A DNA stretch of 56,815 bases from JAQVEB01 sp028698105 (GCA_964293155.1 CAXYYA010000022.1:1-56815), one strand, 5' to 3'; positions 37,601 to 44,408 are shown, counted from the first letter of the stretch. A program made the numbers and translations. Notes: generated from the sequence alone by a model not told the origin.

Positions 37601-37824
37601 TTGATAAAGCGTTGATGAACGAAAACCGTTTTTACCTGTTGTCGCGTGAATTCGGTTACAGGAACGTAGTTCCAATGAATCCGAGGCCAAGTCCGCGAAA
37701 CGTTCCGCGAAGGCTTCCGGTAAGAGACCGTGTGAACAATTTCAACGAGATTTCTTTCGGATTTACGGGGGAACAAGCTCGTAATGAAGTGGAAAGGTGT
37801 TTGAGATGCGACGTGAAATGTTAA
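34690..37824 (+). CDS. hydB: HydB-NfnB fusion: NuoF-like flavoprotein plus NADPH oxidoreductase module
   Basis: A 1044-residue fusion. Residues 20-105 are a thioredoxin-like ferredoxin domain with only three of the usual cysteines (C31, C62, C66). Residues 150-555 are NuoF-like: FMN site RGRGGAGFPTG (194-204), NADH site GAGAFVCGEE (307-316), [4Fe-4S] ligands C484, C487, C490 and C530. From residue 560 the usual C-terminal double-cluster ferredoxin domain of HydB is replaced by a GltD/NfnB module: clusters from C573, C577, C616, C620 and C624, FAD site IVGAGPAGLTAA (673-684), NADPH site GAGNVAIDAARS (805-816) with YRREKSDMPA, and a C-terminal CLRCDVKC. Start at 34690; the frame is open to 34642. 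This would give one hydrogenase subunit both an NADH and an NADPH site. Confidence 0.93.
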   Translation: MKPSEIKLLKEQHINRILPETPMILVGMGTCGIGNGADTVYNQFQKQISENKLDYKLKQTGCFGFCAEEPMITLYQPGKPMLVYSKADEKDVKRIIENLQKGKLYKNKLLCRIDNWDFLTSEVEFGKGYEEIPHWDEIPFFKGQKKVVLRHAGLIDPEEILDYIAVGGYNALAKTLTALEPAEVVSEVKESKLRGRGGAGFPTGIKWEIMLKQEADQKYIICNADEGDPGAYMNRNEIESDPHMLLEGMLIGAYAMGASKGIAYVRAEYPLAVKRLKLAIEQAEELGLLGENILGTGFNFTFDIVEGAGAFVCGEETALIASIEGKAGRPLPRPPYPASRGLYGKPTNINNVETWCNVPVIIEKGAGWFTSIGTEKSPGTKVFSLVGKVKNTGLVELPLGSRLEQFVFNIGEGTGTSKRVKAVQTGGPSGGCIPLEYFSTPVDYESLASIGAIMGSGGMVVMDQDNCMVDVARYFLEFNAGESCGKCTPCREGSSQALAILTRITKGQGTFEDLAVLELLSGVMKDSSLCALGQTAPNPILTTLKYFRHEYEEHIREKRCHAGTCESLFMALCENSCPLHMNIPGYIELIKEDRIEDAFELTLRDNPLPGTIGRICHFHCQMRCRREMLDQPVSQGEIHRYLADTMYQLGKENEIYNKLIKEKQPSTGKKIAIVGAGPAGLTAAFYLVRLGHAVTVYDALPEAGGVVRFGIPQYRLPKEVLQKEVKLIKRLGAKFKFNQRLGENFSLNDLKKNFDTVYLAIGAWKDIELSIPGESAKGVFAGTDVLKEMALDNMPQLGEHVVIIGAGNVAIDAARSILRLGKEITIVYRREKSDMPANAVEISESEEEKIKYHFLASPNEIITDKSGKVKALRIEKMARGSIDRSGRKKPVATGVFEEIPCDSIILAIGERVDSEKLASQKLELTKDGRIVIDPFTYQTSDPKIYAGGDAVTGPSTAAEAMGMAKKAAASIDKALMNENRFYLLSREFGYRNVVPMNPRPSPRNVPRRLPVRDRVNNFNEISFGFTGEQARNEVERCLRCDVKC

Positions 37825-37842
37825 TCTAAAATCAGCAGAATT

Positions 37843-39600
37843 ATGAAAATCAAAATAAATGATCAATTGGTAGAGGTGGCCGAAGGGATAACCATTATGG
37901 AAGCGTGTCGTTCGGTTGGTATTCACGTGCCTTCGTTGTGCTACCTGAAAGATGTATCGCAAAATGCTTCCTGCGGCGTTTGCGTGGTGGAAGTGAAAGG
38001 TGCAAAATCGTTGTTGCGCTCGTGTATTACCAAAGCTACCGAAGGAATGGAAATTTCCACCAACAGCGAACGGGCAATGCAAGCCCGCAAGTTAAACGTG
38101 GAATTGTTGCTGGCAAATCACCCGCAGGATTGCCTCATTTGCGACCGCAACGGGAATTGTGAGTTGCAGCAAATAACGCATTTTCTGGGGATCAACGAAA
38201 AACGATTTGTGCGCACCCGCAAAACATGTTATCCGAAGGATGAATCCTCGCTTTCGTTGGTGCGCGATCCGGAAAAATGTATCCTTTGCGGACGCTGTGT
38301 TGCCGTGTGCGATAAGGTGCAAAACGTGAAAGCCATTGATTTTGCCGGCCGCGGACTGAAAAGTAAGATCGCTACGTTTCTCGATGAGGGATTGGGCTTT
38401 GTGGCCTGTACCAACTGTGGACAATGTGCCCTGGTATGCCCCACCGGCGCTATTACCGAAAAAAGTTCCGTGAACAATGTCTGGGCTGCCATCCGCGATC
38501 CGCAAAAAACGGTATTGGTGCAAACCGCTCCTGCCGTGCGCGTTGGAATTGGTGAAGCAATGGGCATGTGCTACGGTAGCTTGGTAACGGGACAAATGGT
38601 ATCCGGCCTGCGCCGTCTCGGGTTCTCTAAAGTGTTCGATACGAATTTCACCGCCGACCTGACGATTATTGAAGAAGGAAATGAGTTGCTGCACCGCGTC
38701 AAAAACGGCGGAACGCTACCGATGATCACTTCCTGTTCGCCCGGATGGATTAAGTTTATCGAGCATTTTTATCCCACCCTGCTAAGCCATTTATCCACTT
38801 GTAAATCGCCGCAGCAGATGTTCGGCGCGGTGGCCAAAACATATTACGCCGAGAAAACAGGTGTTGATCCGCGCGATATTGTTGTAGTTTCCATCATGCC
38901 GTGTACGGCAAAAAAATACGAGGCGCAACGCCCTGAAATGGATGGAGCATTTCATTACTGGAAAGACAAACTGAACCTATCGGAGAAAGAACGCTTTTTC
39001 GACGTGGATTATTCGCTTACCACGCGCGAACTGGCGCGCATGTTCCGCGAGGCGGGGATTGAGTTTGCGTCTTTGCCGGAAGAACAGTTCGACAGCCCGC
39101 TGGGCGAATCCACCGGCGCAGCCGTTATCTTCGGCGCTACCGGCGGAGTGATGGAAGCAGCGTTGAGAACGGCTTATGAGGTTTATACCGGAAAAACGTT
39201 GAGCGATATTAACTTTACATCGGTTCGCGGTTTGCAGGGAATAAAGGAGGCCGACGTTGACTTGGACGGTACGGTAATTAAAGTCGCTGTTGCCAATACG
39301 TTGAAAAACGCCGGTATTTTGCTCGACCAAATTAAAAACGGCACATCGCCGTATGTTTTTATCGAAGTGATGACCTGCCCGGGCGGCTGCCTTGGCGGTG
39401 GAGGGCAACCGATTCCCACTAACGCTGAGATTCGCGAGAAACGCGCCGCGTCCATCTATTACGAAGACGACCATAAAACGATCCGCAAATCGCACGAAAA
39501 TCCGGAAATCGTGAAAATTTATACGGATTTCCTCGAAAAGCCGTTGGGCGAAAAATCGCATCATTTGTTGCACACGCGGTATGTGGAAAGGGAGTATTAA
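37843..39600 (+). CDS. hydA: [FeFe]-hydrogenase catalytic subunit HydA (set 1)
   Basis: A 585-residue modular HydA. It has a [2Fe-2S] domain (C33, C44, C47, C61), a His-ligated [4Fe-4S] (H93, C97, C100, C106), two [4Fe-4S] in CILCGRC and CTNCGQC (146-199), then the H-cluster domain. L1 reads TSCSPGW (296-302), L2 MPCTAKKYE (352-360), L3 VMTCPGGCLGGGGQP (509-523). In the standard L1, TSCCPGW, the second Cys binds the H-cluster cubane; here it is Ser299. The set 2 paralogue has the standard form. About 17 residues after L2 (near 365-385) are absent from the paralogue. The gene lies 18 bases after the fused HydB and ends block 1. Confidence 0.94.
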   Translation: MKIKINDQLVEVAEGITIMEACRSVGIHVPSLCYLKDVSQNASCGVCVVEVKGAKSLLRSCITKATEGMEISTNSERAMQARKLNVELLLANHPQDCLICDRNGNCELQQITHFLGINEKRFVRTRKTCYPKDESSLSLVRDPEKCILCGRCVAVCDKVQNVKAIDFAGRGLKSKIATFLDEGLGFVACTNCGQCALVCPTGAITEKSSVNNVWAAIRDPQKTVLVQTAPAVRVGIGEAMGMCYGSLVTGQMVSGLRRLGFSKVFDTNFTADLTIIEEGNELLHRVKNGGTLPMITSCSPGWIKFIEHFYPTLLSHLSTCKSPQQMFGAVAKTYYAEKTGVDPRDIVVVSIMPCTAKKYEAQRPEMDGAFHYWKDKLNLSEKERFFDVDYSLTTRELARMFREAGIEFASLPEEQFDSPLGESTGAAVIFGATGGVMEAALRTAYEVYTGKTLSDINFTSVRGLQGIKEADVDLDGTVIKVAVANTLKNAGILLDQIKNGTSPYVFIEVMTCPGGCLGGGGQPIPTNAEIREKRAASIYYEDDHKTIRKSHENPEIVKIYTDFLEKPLGEKSHHLLHTRYVEREY

Positions 39601-39651
39601 GCAATTGCGTTTTCTTTTTGCTAAAATTTTAATCGTCAATTTGTTACTGAA

Positions 39652-39673
39652 GCGGGAGAAATCCCGCTTTTTT
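39652..39673 (+). terminator. Intrinsic terminator after hydrogenase block 1
   Basis: GCGGGA GAAA TCCCGC followed by TTTTTT lies 51 bases after the hydA stop. It separates block 1 from the sensory cassette and second hydrogenase. Confidence 0.85.
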
Positions 39674-39723
39674 ATTTGTTGCGTAACGGATGAAATGTGT
39701 GAAAATTTATTGCATTTCAATAC

Positions 39724-39762
39724 GGAAAAATTTCTTTAATCAGAATAAAATGATTTACTTTG
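39724..39762 (+). promoter_or_regulatory. Promoter region of hydrogenase block 2, duplicated motif
   Basis: A near copy of 34006-34045: GGAAAAATTTCTTTAAT is identical, AATAAAAT is identical, and TTACTTTG stands in for the -7 box, 20 bases after TTTC. The leader before the first DRTGG gene is about 185 bases. The rest of the 353-base gap (39601-39953) is AT-rich, with only the terminator above recognised. Confidence 0.6.
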
Positions 39763-39953
39763 TGATACGAAACAAATATATTGAATTAATCATTTAATTA
39801 TCAATTTGTTAAAAAGAATATTTTTGCGATGAATCATTGTTTTTGTCAAGTAAATTTTAACGAAATAATCTTTTTTCGGCCAAATTCATTGTAAATTGAT
39901 ATTTTTTCCAAACAAAAAGAAAGCCGTTTTAAACGCAACCATTCACGTAAAAG

Positions 39954-40298
39954 ATGAACTTACACAAAATAAACGAATTGGTAAAAGGAACGATCCTGCA
40001 GGAGTGCAACCCGGTGCATAGTTATACCCACTCCTTCGCTTCGGATTTAATGAGCGATGTGTTGCGTTTTCACATGGAAAACTCGATCCTCGTAACCGGC
40101 CTGTGCACGGTGCAGGCCATTCGTACGGCCGAAATGTCGAATATTTCGTGTATCATCTTTGCCCGCGACAAAAAAGTGTCGGCCGAAATGCTGGAGTTAG
40201 CCTGCGAGAATCACATTTCGATCATCGCAACCCCCACGTCTCTGTTCGAAATTGTCGGACTTTTGTACACAAACGGAATTAAACCGGTATATGAATGA
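39954..40298 (+). CDS. DRTGG-domain protein (first copy)
   Basis: A 114-residue protein of the DRTGG family, small alpha/beta domains found next to CBS domains and phosphotransacetylases and repeatedly beside [FeFe] hydrogenases. It reads HKINELVKGTILQE near the start and IIFARDKKVSAEMLELACEN near residue 70. Ligand and activity are unknown to me. Its stop overlaps the next ATG by four bases (ATGA), so translation is coupled to the RsbW-like gene. A second DRTGG protein lies at 42115, and the two together resemble a repeated sensing unit of the cassette. Confidence 0.8.
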   Translation: MNLHKINELVKGTILQECNPVHSYTHSFASDLMSDVLRFHMENSILVTGLCTVQAIRTAEMSNISCIIFARDKKVSAEMLELACENHISIIATPTSLFEIVGLLYTNGIKPVYE

Positions 40299-40705
40299 AA
40301 CTGCAATACGAAATACAGGGCGGGGACTTTAGTGCGGCCGGACGCGCAAGCTCGGAAGTGAAAAAAACGTTGAAGCAACTGAATATTTCGCCGCAAGTTA
40401 TCCGAAAAATATCGGTGGCGTTATACGAAGCCGAAGTGAACGTGGTGGCGCATGCCTTTAAAGGCGATATGAAAGTGGATATTAATCCCGATCGGATTTT
40501 CGTGAAAATAGAAGACGAAGGGCCGGGAATAAAAGATATTGCCAAGGCGATGGAAGAAGGATTCTCAACCGCAACCGACGAAGTACGGCAAATGGGTTTC
40601 GGAGCGGGAATGGGACTGCCCAACATCAAGCGGAATACCGATGAAATGCGCCTTACATCAGTAATGGGAGAAGGGACAACGCTGGAGATGATGGTGAAAT
40701 TTTAG
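40295..40705 (+). CDS. RsbW-like HATPase, anti-sigma-factor type kinase
   Basis: A 136-residue stand-alone GHKL ATPase domain. The N box is ALYEAEVNVVAHAF near residue 45, G1 is IEDEGPGI near 78, and G2 is GAGMGLPNI near 103. It resembles RsbW/SpoIIAB serine kinases that control sigma factors or anti-sigma antagonists. Start overlaps the DRTGG stop as ATGA. No sigma factor or STAS antagonist gene lies in the window, so partners are unknown. Its position directly before HydS suggests an output arm of an H2 or redox sensor. Confidence 0.85.
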   Translation: MKLQYEIQGGDFSAAGRASSEVKKTLKQLNISPQVIRKISVALYEAEVNVVAHAFKGDMKVDINPDRIFVKIEDEGPGIKDIAKAMEEGFSTATDEVRQMGFGAGMGLPNIKRNTDEMRLTSVMGEGTTLEMMVKF

Positions 40706-40754
40706 CTCTTGCAAACAAAACAGCCTGTAGCTAACAGCCAACAGCTAATTGAAT

Positions 40755-42134
40755 ATGAAAGACCGAAATTATACGCACGCGATTCGCATTAATACCGATA
40801 AATGTATTGGCTGCTCACATTGCATGCGGGTTTGTCCCACACAGGCAATCCGCATTGTGAACGGCTTTGCCGATATTATGCCGGAGCGCTGCGTGGATTG
40901 CGGCGAGTGCTTCCGTGTGTGCCCCCAACGCGCCGTATATGTGAAAGACGATGGCCTGGCGGCCGTGAACGCCGGAGAATACCGCATTGCGCTGGTTCCT
41001 TCGGTTTTCATCGGACAGTTTCCTTCGGAATATTCTGCTACGCAGATTTTGGAAGCCGTAAAAGAGGTTGGGTTCGATGATGTTTTCGAGGTGGAGCAAG
41101 CGGTGGATTTCATGAAAAAAGAATACAAAACCGCTTCACAACTCAATGTGTTGCATCCGCTCATCAGTTCATATTGTCCCGCGGTGGTACGGCTTATTCA
41201 GGTTCAATATCCCGCGCTTACCGAAGAAATCCTGCAACTAAAAGCGCCGCACGACATTGCTGCGTTGTATCTCAGAGAATCAGCCGTTGGAAAAGGCATT
41301 CACCCCGATCATATTTTCATTTATTACGTTACGCCCTGCGCCGCAAAAATAGTAGCGGCAAAAGCGCCCGTGGGCGAAACGACATCTCCGATCAGCGGCA
41401 CGATAAATATGAAGGAAATGTACAACAAGGTTTCCAAAATTATTTTCGGAGAAAAAAAGCCCGGCCTGCACAAAACGTATGCCAACATGACGCCCGATTC
41501 CGTGAACTGGTCGTTATCGGGTACGGAAAAGAAATACTTCCCCGGCCGTGCGCTGGCGATAGACGGCATGGAAAATGTTATTGAATTTCTGGATAAACTG
41601 GAATCGGGGCAAATTTCAGACATTGATTTTCTGGAGATGCGTGCCTGCGATCAGGGTTGTGCCGGTGGAATTCTTTGCCCCGGTAATCGTTTTCTCGCGG
41701 TGGAGCGTTTGGAGCAGCGGCAAAAAAAGTTGCAAAAACTGAAAAACGAAAACGATGGCCGGGTAAACAACGCGCTCATGGAATATGAAAACGCGCTGCA
41801 AGCCAATTCCAAAACCGATCCCGTTTATCCGCGCGATGGTCTGTTGCTCGACGAAGATATGGAAAAAGCGTTGCGCAAAATGGATCGCATTAAAAAACTG
41901 CTCACCTACCTGCCCGGATTCGATTGCGGCGCCTGCGGTGCACCCAGTTGCCGCAGTTTGGCAGAAGATATCGTGAAGAGCAAGGCCAGCATTTCGCATT
42001 GTGTTTTTGTGCAACGTGTTATGGAAAAGAATTACAAACTCAGTCCCGATCAGGCTTTTACCGTAATCGAAAAGATTTGGGGCCGCAACCGGCTGAATAA
42101 ATATCAGGATTCGTATGGAAAAAGTGAATCTTAA
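40755..42134 (+). CDS. HydS-type putative sensory [FeFe] hydrogenase
   Basis: A 459-residue protein. Two [4Fe-4S] sites at the N-terminus (C17, C20, C23, C27 and C46, C49, C52, C56), an H-cluster domain with reduced motifs, and a C-terminal [4Fe-4S] site (C391, C394, C399, C416, reading CGACGAPSC) make up the chain. The H-cluster ligands remain as C141 (SSYCPAV), C195 (TPCAAK), C298 and C302 (RACDQGC). The proton-relay Cys of catalytic enzymes is replaced by Tyr140. Loss of this Cys is a mark of putative sensory (group C/D) hydrogenases such as Thermotoga HydS, so sensing is more likely than turnover. The start is ATG 40755; a TTG two codons earlier is in frame. Confidence 0.88.
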   Translation: MKDRNYTHAIRINTDKCIGCSHCMRVCPTQAIRIVNGFADIMPERCVDCGECFRVCPQRAVYVKDDGLAAVNAGEYRIALVPSVFIGQFPSEYSATQILEAVKEVGFDDVFEVEQAVDFMKKEYKTASQLNVLHPLISSYCPAVVRLIQVQYPALTEEILQLKAPHDIAALYLRESAVGKGIHPDHIFIYYVTPCAAKIVAAKAPVGETTSPISGTINMKEMYNKVSKIIFGEKKPGLHKTYANMTPDSVNWSLSGTEKKYFPGRALAIDGMENVIEFLDKLESGQISDIDFLEMRACDQGCAGGILCPGNRFLAVERLEQRQKKLQKLKNENDGRVNNALMEYENALQANSKTDPVYPRDGLLLDEDMEKALRKMDRIKKLLTYLPGFDCGACGAPSCRSLAEDIVKSKASISHCVFVQRVMEKNYKLSPDQAFTVIEKIWGRNRLNKYQDSYGKSES

Positions 42135-42459
42135 ACAACTTACCGACGATTTAGGCTTTGCCTGCTTAGCCGGAGAATCGTTAAACGAAGTGTATCCGGA
42201 ATCGGCCTATGTGTCCGATCTGTTGAGCGATGTTATGGGTAAGGCGCAAGCCGGCATGCTGTGGGTAACGTCGCAAATCCATAAAAACATCATTGCGGTG
42301 GCATCGCTCAAAGAGTTGAGCGCAATTGTCGTTGTGAACGAGCGAACGCCCGCTCCGGAATTAATTGAGCACGCAAAAGCCGAAGGCGTTATTGTTTTGG
42401 CTTCAAACCTGCCGGCGTTTGAAACCGCAGGAAAGTTGTATAACTATTTAGACAAATAG
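42115..42459 (+). CDS. DRTGG-domain protein (second copy)
   Basis: A 114-residue DRTGG-family protein, only distantly like the copy at 39954. Recognisable parts are LGFACLAGESLNEVYPESAYVSDLLSDVMG in pieces and AIVVVNERTPAPELIEHAKAEGVIVLASNLPAFETAGKLY in pieces. It overlaps the HydS stop by 20 bases in another frame, so the two are translated together. The function is unknown; a nucleotide- or redox-linked ligand-binding role is a guess. Confidence 0.8.
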   Translation: MEKVNLKQLTDDLGFACLAGESLNEVYPESAYVSDLLSDVMGKAQAGMLWVTSQIHKNIIAVASLKELSAIVVVNERTPAPELIEHAKAEGVIVLASNLPAFETAGKLYNYLDK

Positions 42460-42492
42460 ACAATAGACAAATAGACATTAGACTTTTAGACG
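42449..42492. repeat. TAGAC-rich short tandem repeat
   Basis: Five to six imperfect copies of TAGACAA or TAGACTT with 7-9 base spacing span the end of the second DRTGG gene and the gap before the PHP gene. The repeat forms the last residues and the stop region of the DRTGG protein. Confidence 0.6.
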
Positions 42493-42525
42493 TTTAAAAC
42501 TGGTATTCCCTAACTCGCAACAACG

Positions 42526-43266
42526 ATGCCCCGATTCAAAGCCGATCTGCATATCCACACCTGTTTGTCGCCCTGCGGAGACCTGGACATGAGCCCGCGC
42601 AACATCATCGCGGCCGCGAAGCGGAAAGGGATGGATATTATCGCGATAACCGACCACAATTCCACGCGAAATGTGCGGACGTGTCTCGAGATCGGGAAGA
42701 AAAACGGTGTTTTCGTCATCCCCGGATGCGAGGTGAATACACAGGAAGAGGTGCATTGCTTGGCGTATTTCCCCGATTTGGATGCTCTGGACGATTTCCA
42801 GTGCTATTTGGATGAGAAACTGCCCGACATTGAGAACGAACCGGAGTTTTTCGGCTATCAGGTAGCCGTGGATGAGAATGAAGTCATTATTTACGAGGAG
42901 CAACGCACGTTGTTTACGGGCATTCAGGACGATATCGAAGGTGTAGAGAAGAAAGTGCACGCGCTCGGGGGGGGGTTTGTTCCGGCACACATTGACCGGA
43001 TGAAGAACGGCATCTACAGCCAGTTGGGATTTATTCCGGTTGATTTGCAGTGCGATGCGTTTGAAGTCTCGCGGCGAATAACACCTGCCGATTTTCTGAA
43101 AACGCATCCCGAACTTGCAGGCAACCTGTTCCTACAGAATTCCGATGCGCATCTGGTGCACGATATAGCTTTTGTGCACAACGTTTTTGAGATGGCGGAA
43201 TTGAATTGGGAAAGTTTCAGGGCTCTGTTTTCAGTAGCGCAACCGGCAATTGAAAATTCGCTATGA
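42526..43266 (+). CDS. PHP-domain phosphoesterase
   Basis: A 246-residue PHP-domain protein. Metal ligands visible are H9 and H11 (DLHIHT), D43-H44 (ITDHNS), E69 (PGCEVNTQ), H77 (VHCLAY), a later His in VPAHIDR and Asp-His in QNSDAH. This family cleaves phosphoesters of nucleotides or signal molecules with two or three metal ions. It sits in the middle of the hydrogenase sensor cassette and overlaps the next gene by four bases (ATGA), which suggests a signalling phosphoesterase. A run of nine G at 42967-42975 encodes Gly-Gly-Gly; slippage here would shift the frame. Confidence 0.88.
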   Translation: MPRFKADLHIHTCLSPCGDLDMSPRNIIAAAKRKGMDIIAITDHNSTRNVRTCLEIGKKNGVFVIPGCEVNTQEEVHCLAYFPDLDALDDFQCYLDEKLPDIENEPEFFGYQVAVDENEVIIYEEQRTLFTGIQDDIEGVEKKVHALGGGFVPAHIDRMKNGIYSQLGFIPVDLQCDAFEVSRRITPADFLKTHPELAGNLFLQNSDAHLVHDIAFVHNVFEMAELNWESFRALFSVAQPAIENSL

Positions 43267-43826
43267 TTGACCTGGCCATGCACATGATGGATATCGCGCA
43301 AAATTCCATTCGCGCGAACGCGAAAACGATAGCGATCGTTTTAAACGAAGACAACAAAGATCATACACTCACATTCAGCGTACAAGACGATGGATGTGGA
43401 ATGAACGAAGAGCAGGTGAAAAAACTGGCCGATCCGTTTTTCACTACACGCACAACACGAAGAGTAGGGCTGGGCGTTCCGTTTCTTAAGATGACCGCCG
43501 AACAAACAGGCGGATCACTGAAAATCATTTCCGCAAACGGTGAAGGAACAGCCATCGAAGCGGTTTACCGCACCGATAATCCCGATTGCCTGCCGCTTGG
43601 AGACCTCGCCGGTTATCTTACGTTGTTGCTCAAAGCCAATCCCGGTATCCGCTTTCGTTTCGTTTATCGCCTCAACGACGAAACATTCGAGTTGGATTCC
43701 GAAGAACTGAAACAACAGGAGATTGATTTGCGCCAAGCGCAAATGGTTGCAGCCGTAAAGGAGTATATGAACGAAAATTTAACGGAATTATTCAACAAAA
43801 GATCACCGCATAGTTTTCTTTGCTGA
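43263..43826 (+). CDS. HATPase-domain protein, histidine-kinase-like ATPase
   Basis: A 187-residue stand-alone GHKL ATPase domain. It starts with the N box MMDIAQNSIRANA, then the G1 motif QDDGCGMNEEQ near residue 40 and the G2 motif GLGVPFLK near residue 70. There is no phosphoacceptor His domain or sensor in the same polypeptide. The C-terminal 60 residues are charged and helical. It is translationally coupled to the PHP gene (ATGA). It may act as a kinase for an unlinked partner or as an ATP-driven switch. Confidence 0.82.
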   Translation: MIDLAMHMMDIAQNSIRANAKTIAIVLNEDNKDHTLTFSVQDDGCGMNEEQVKKLADPFFTTRTTRRVGLGVPFLKMTAEQTGGSLKIISANGEGTAIEAVYRTDNPDCLPLGDLAGYLTLLLKANPGIRFRFVYRLNDETFELDSEELKQQEIDLRQAQMVAAVKEYMNENLTELFNKRSPHSFLC

Positions 43827-43909
43827 AAATGAGTTTTCATCCAACAAAAAGAAACAATAGAAACAACAACTATTATAACAAGTAAAAAGATCACTAAATT
43901 ATTAACAAA

Positions 43910-44302
43910 ATGACTGGAATTAAAACACTTGCCGACCTGAAAAAGAAACAGGAAGAGGTAAAATCGCAAATTAACCTTCGGGAAAAAGCCGAAAATCCCG
44001 ACGCTATGATCCAGGTGAAGGTGGCTATGGCAACCTGCGGGATCGCTTCCGGAGCGAAAGACGTGATGGAGTTTTTTGTTGAAGCGCTCGACAAAAGAAA
44101 CATCAACGCGGTGGTAACACAAACCGGCTGCATGGGATATTGCTTTGCCGAACCAACCGTGGAAATTAAAATGCCGGACAAAGAACCCATTGTCTTCGGA
44201 TACGTTGACGTGAAAAAAGCCGACGAGATCATTGAGTCCTACATCAAACAAGGCGAACTGGTGGACGGCATCATACCACAGAATTACGACGTAATCGGAT
44301 AA
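43910..44302 (+). CDS. Thioredoxin-like [2Fe-2S] ferredoxin
   Basis: A 130-residue protein with a helical lead (residues 1-35) and a thioredoxin-like ferredoxin fold. Visible cysteines are C44 in ATCGIASGA, and the CxxxC pair in TGCMGYC near residues 72-76. Only three are in family positions; the same three-Cys form occurs at the N-terminus of the fused HydB (TCGIGNGA and TGCFGFC). This type of small ferredoxin recurs between HATPase genes and HydB genes in anaerobes. It may deliver electrons to HydB or to HydS. Confidence 0.82.
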   Translation: MTGIKTLADLKKKQEEVKSQINLREKAENPDAMIQVKVAMATCGIASGAKDVMEFFVEALDKRNINAVVTQTGCMGYCFAEPTVEIKMPDKEPIVFGYVDVKKADEIIESYIKQGELVDGIIPQNYDVIG

Positions 44303-44408
44303 TGCCTGCAGCGATAATGCAATGCGGTAATGCAACGGTGGAGCGCTATAGCGCAAAGCGCATGATCACATCGTATTATCAATTTTAATCTTTTAATAAT
44401 TAATAAAT

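Noticed and set aside
36994..38082. Open frame of 362 codons on the minus strand opposite hydB and hydA
   Set aside because: It spans the junction of two firm plus-strand genes with no start context and no homologous pattern.
39757..39776. Rex-type operator TTTGT...ACAAA after the block 2 promoter
   Set aside because: Only five bases per arm match, and the equivalent place before block 1 is not symmetric. I would not call a site without more copies.
44343..44354. Riboswitch or regulatory RNA before hydB of set 2, from the GCGCTATAGCGC palindrome
   Set aside because: It is a 12-base palindrome in a 106-base gap with no further conserved structure that I can recognise.
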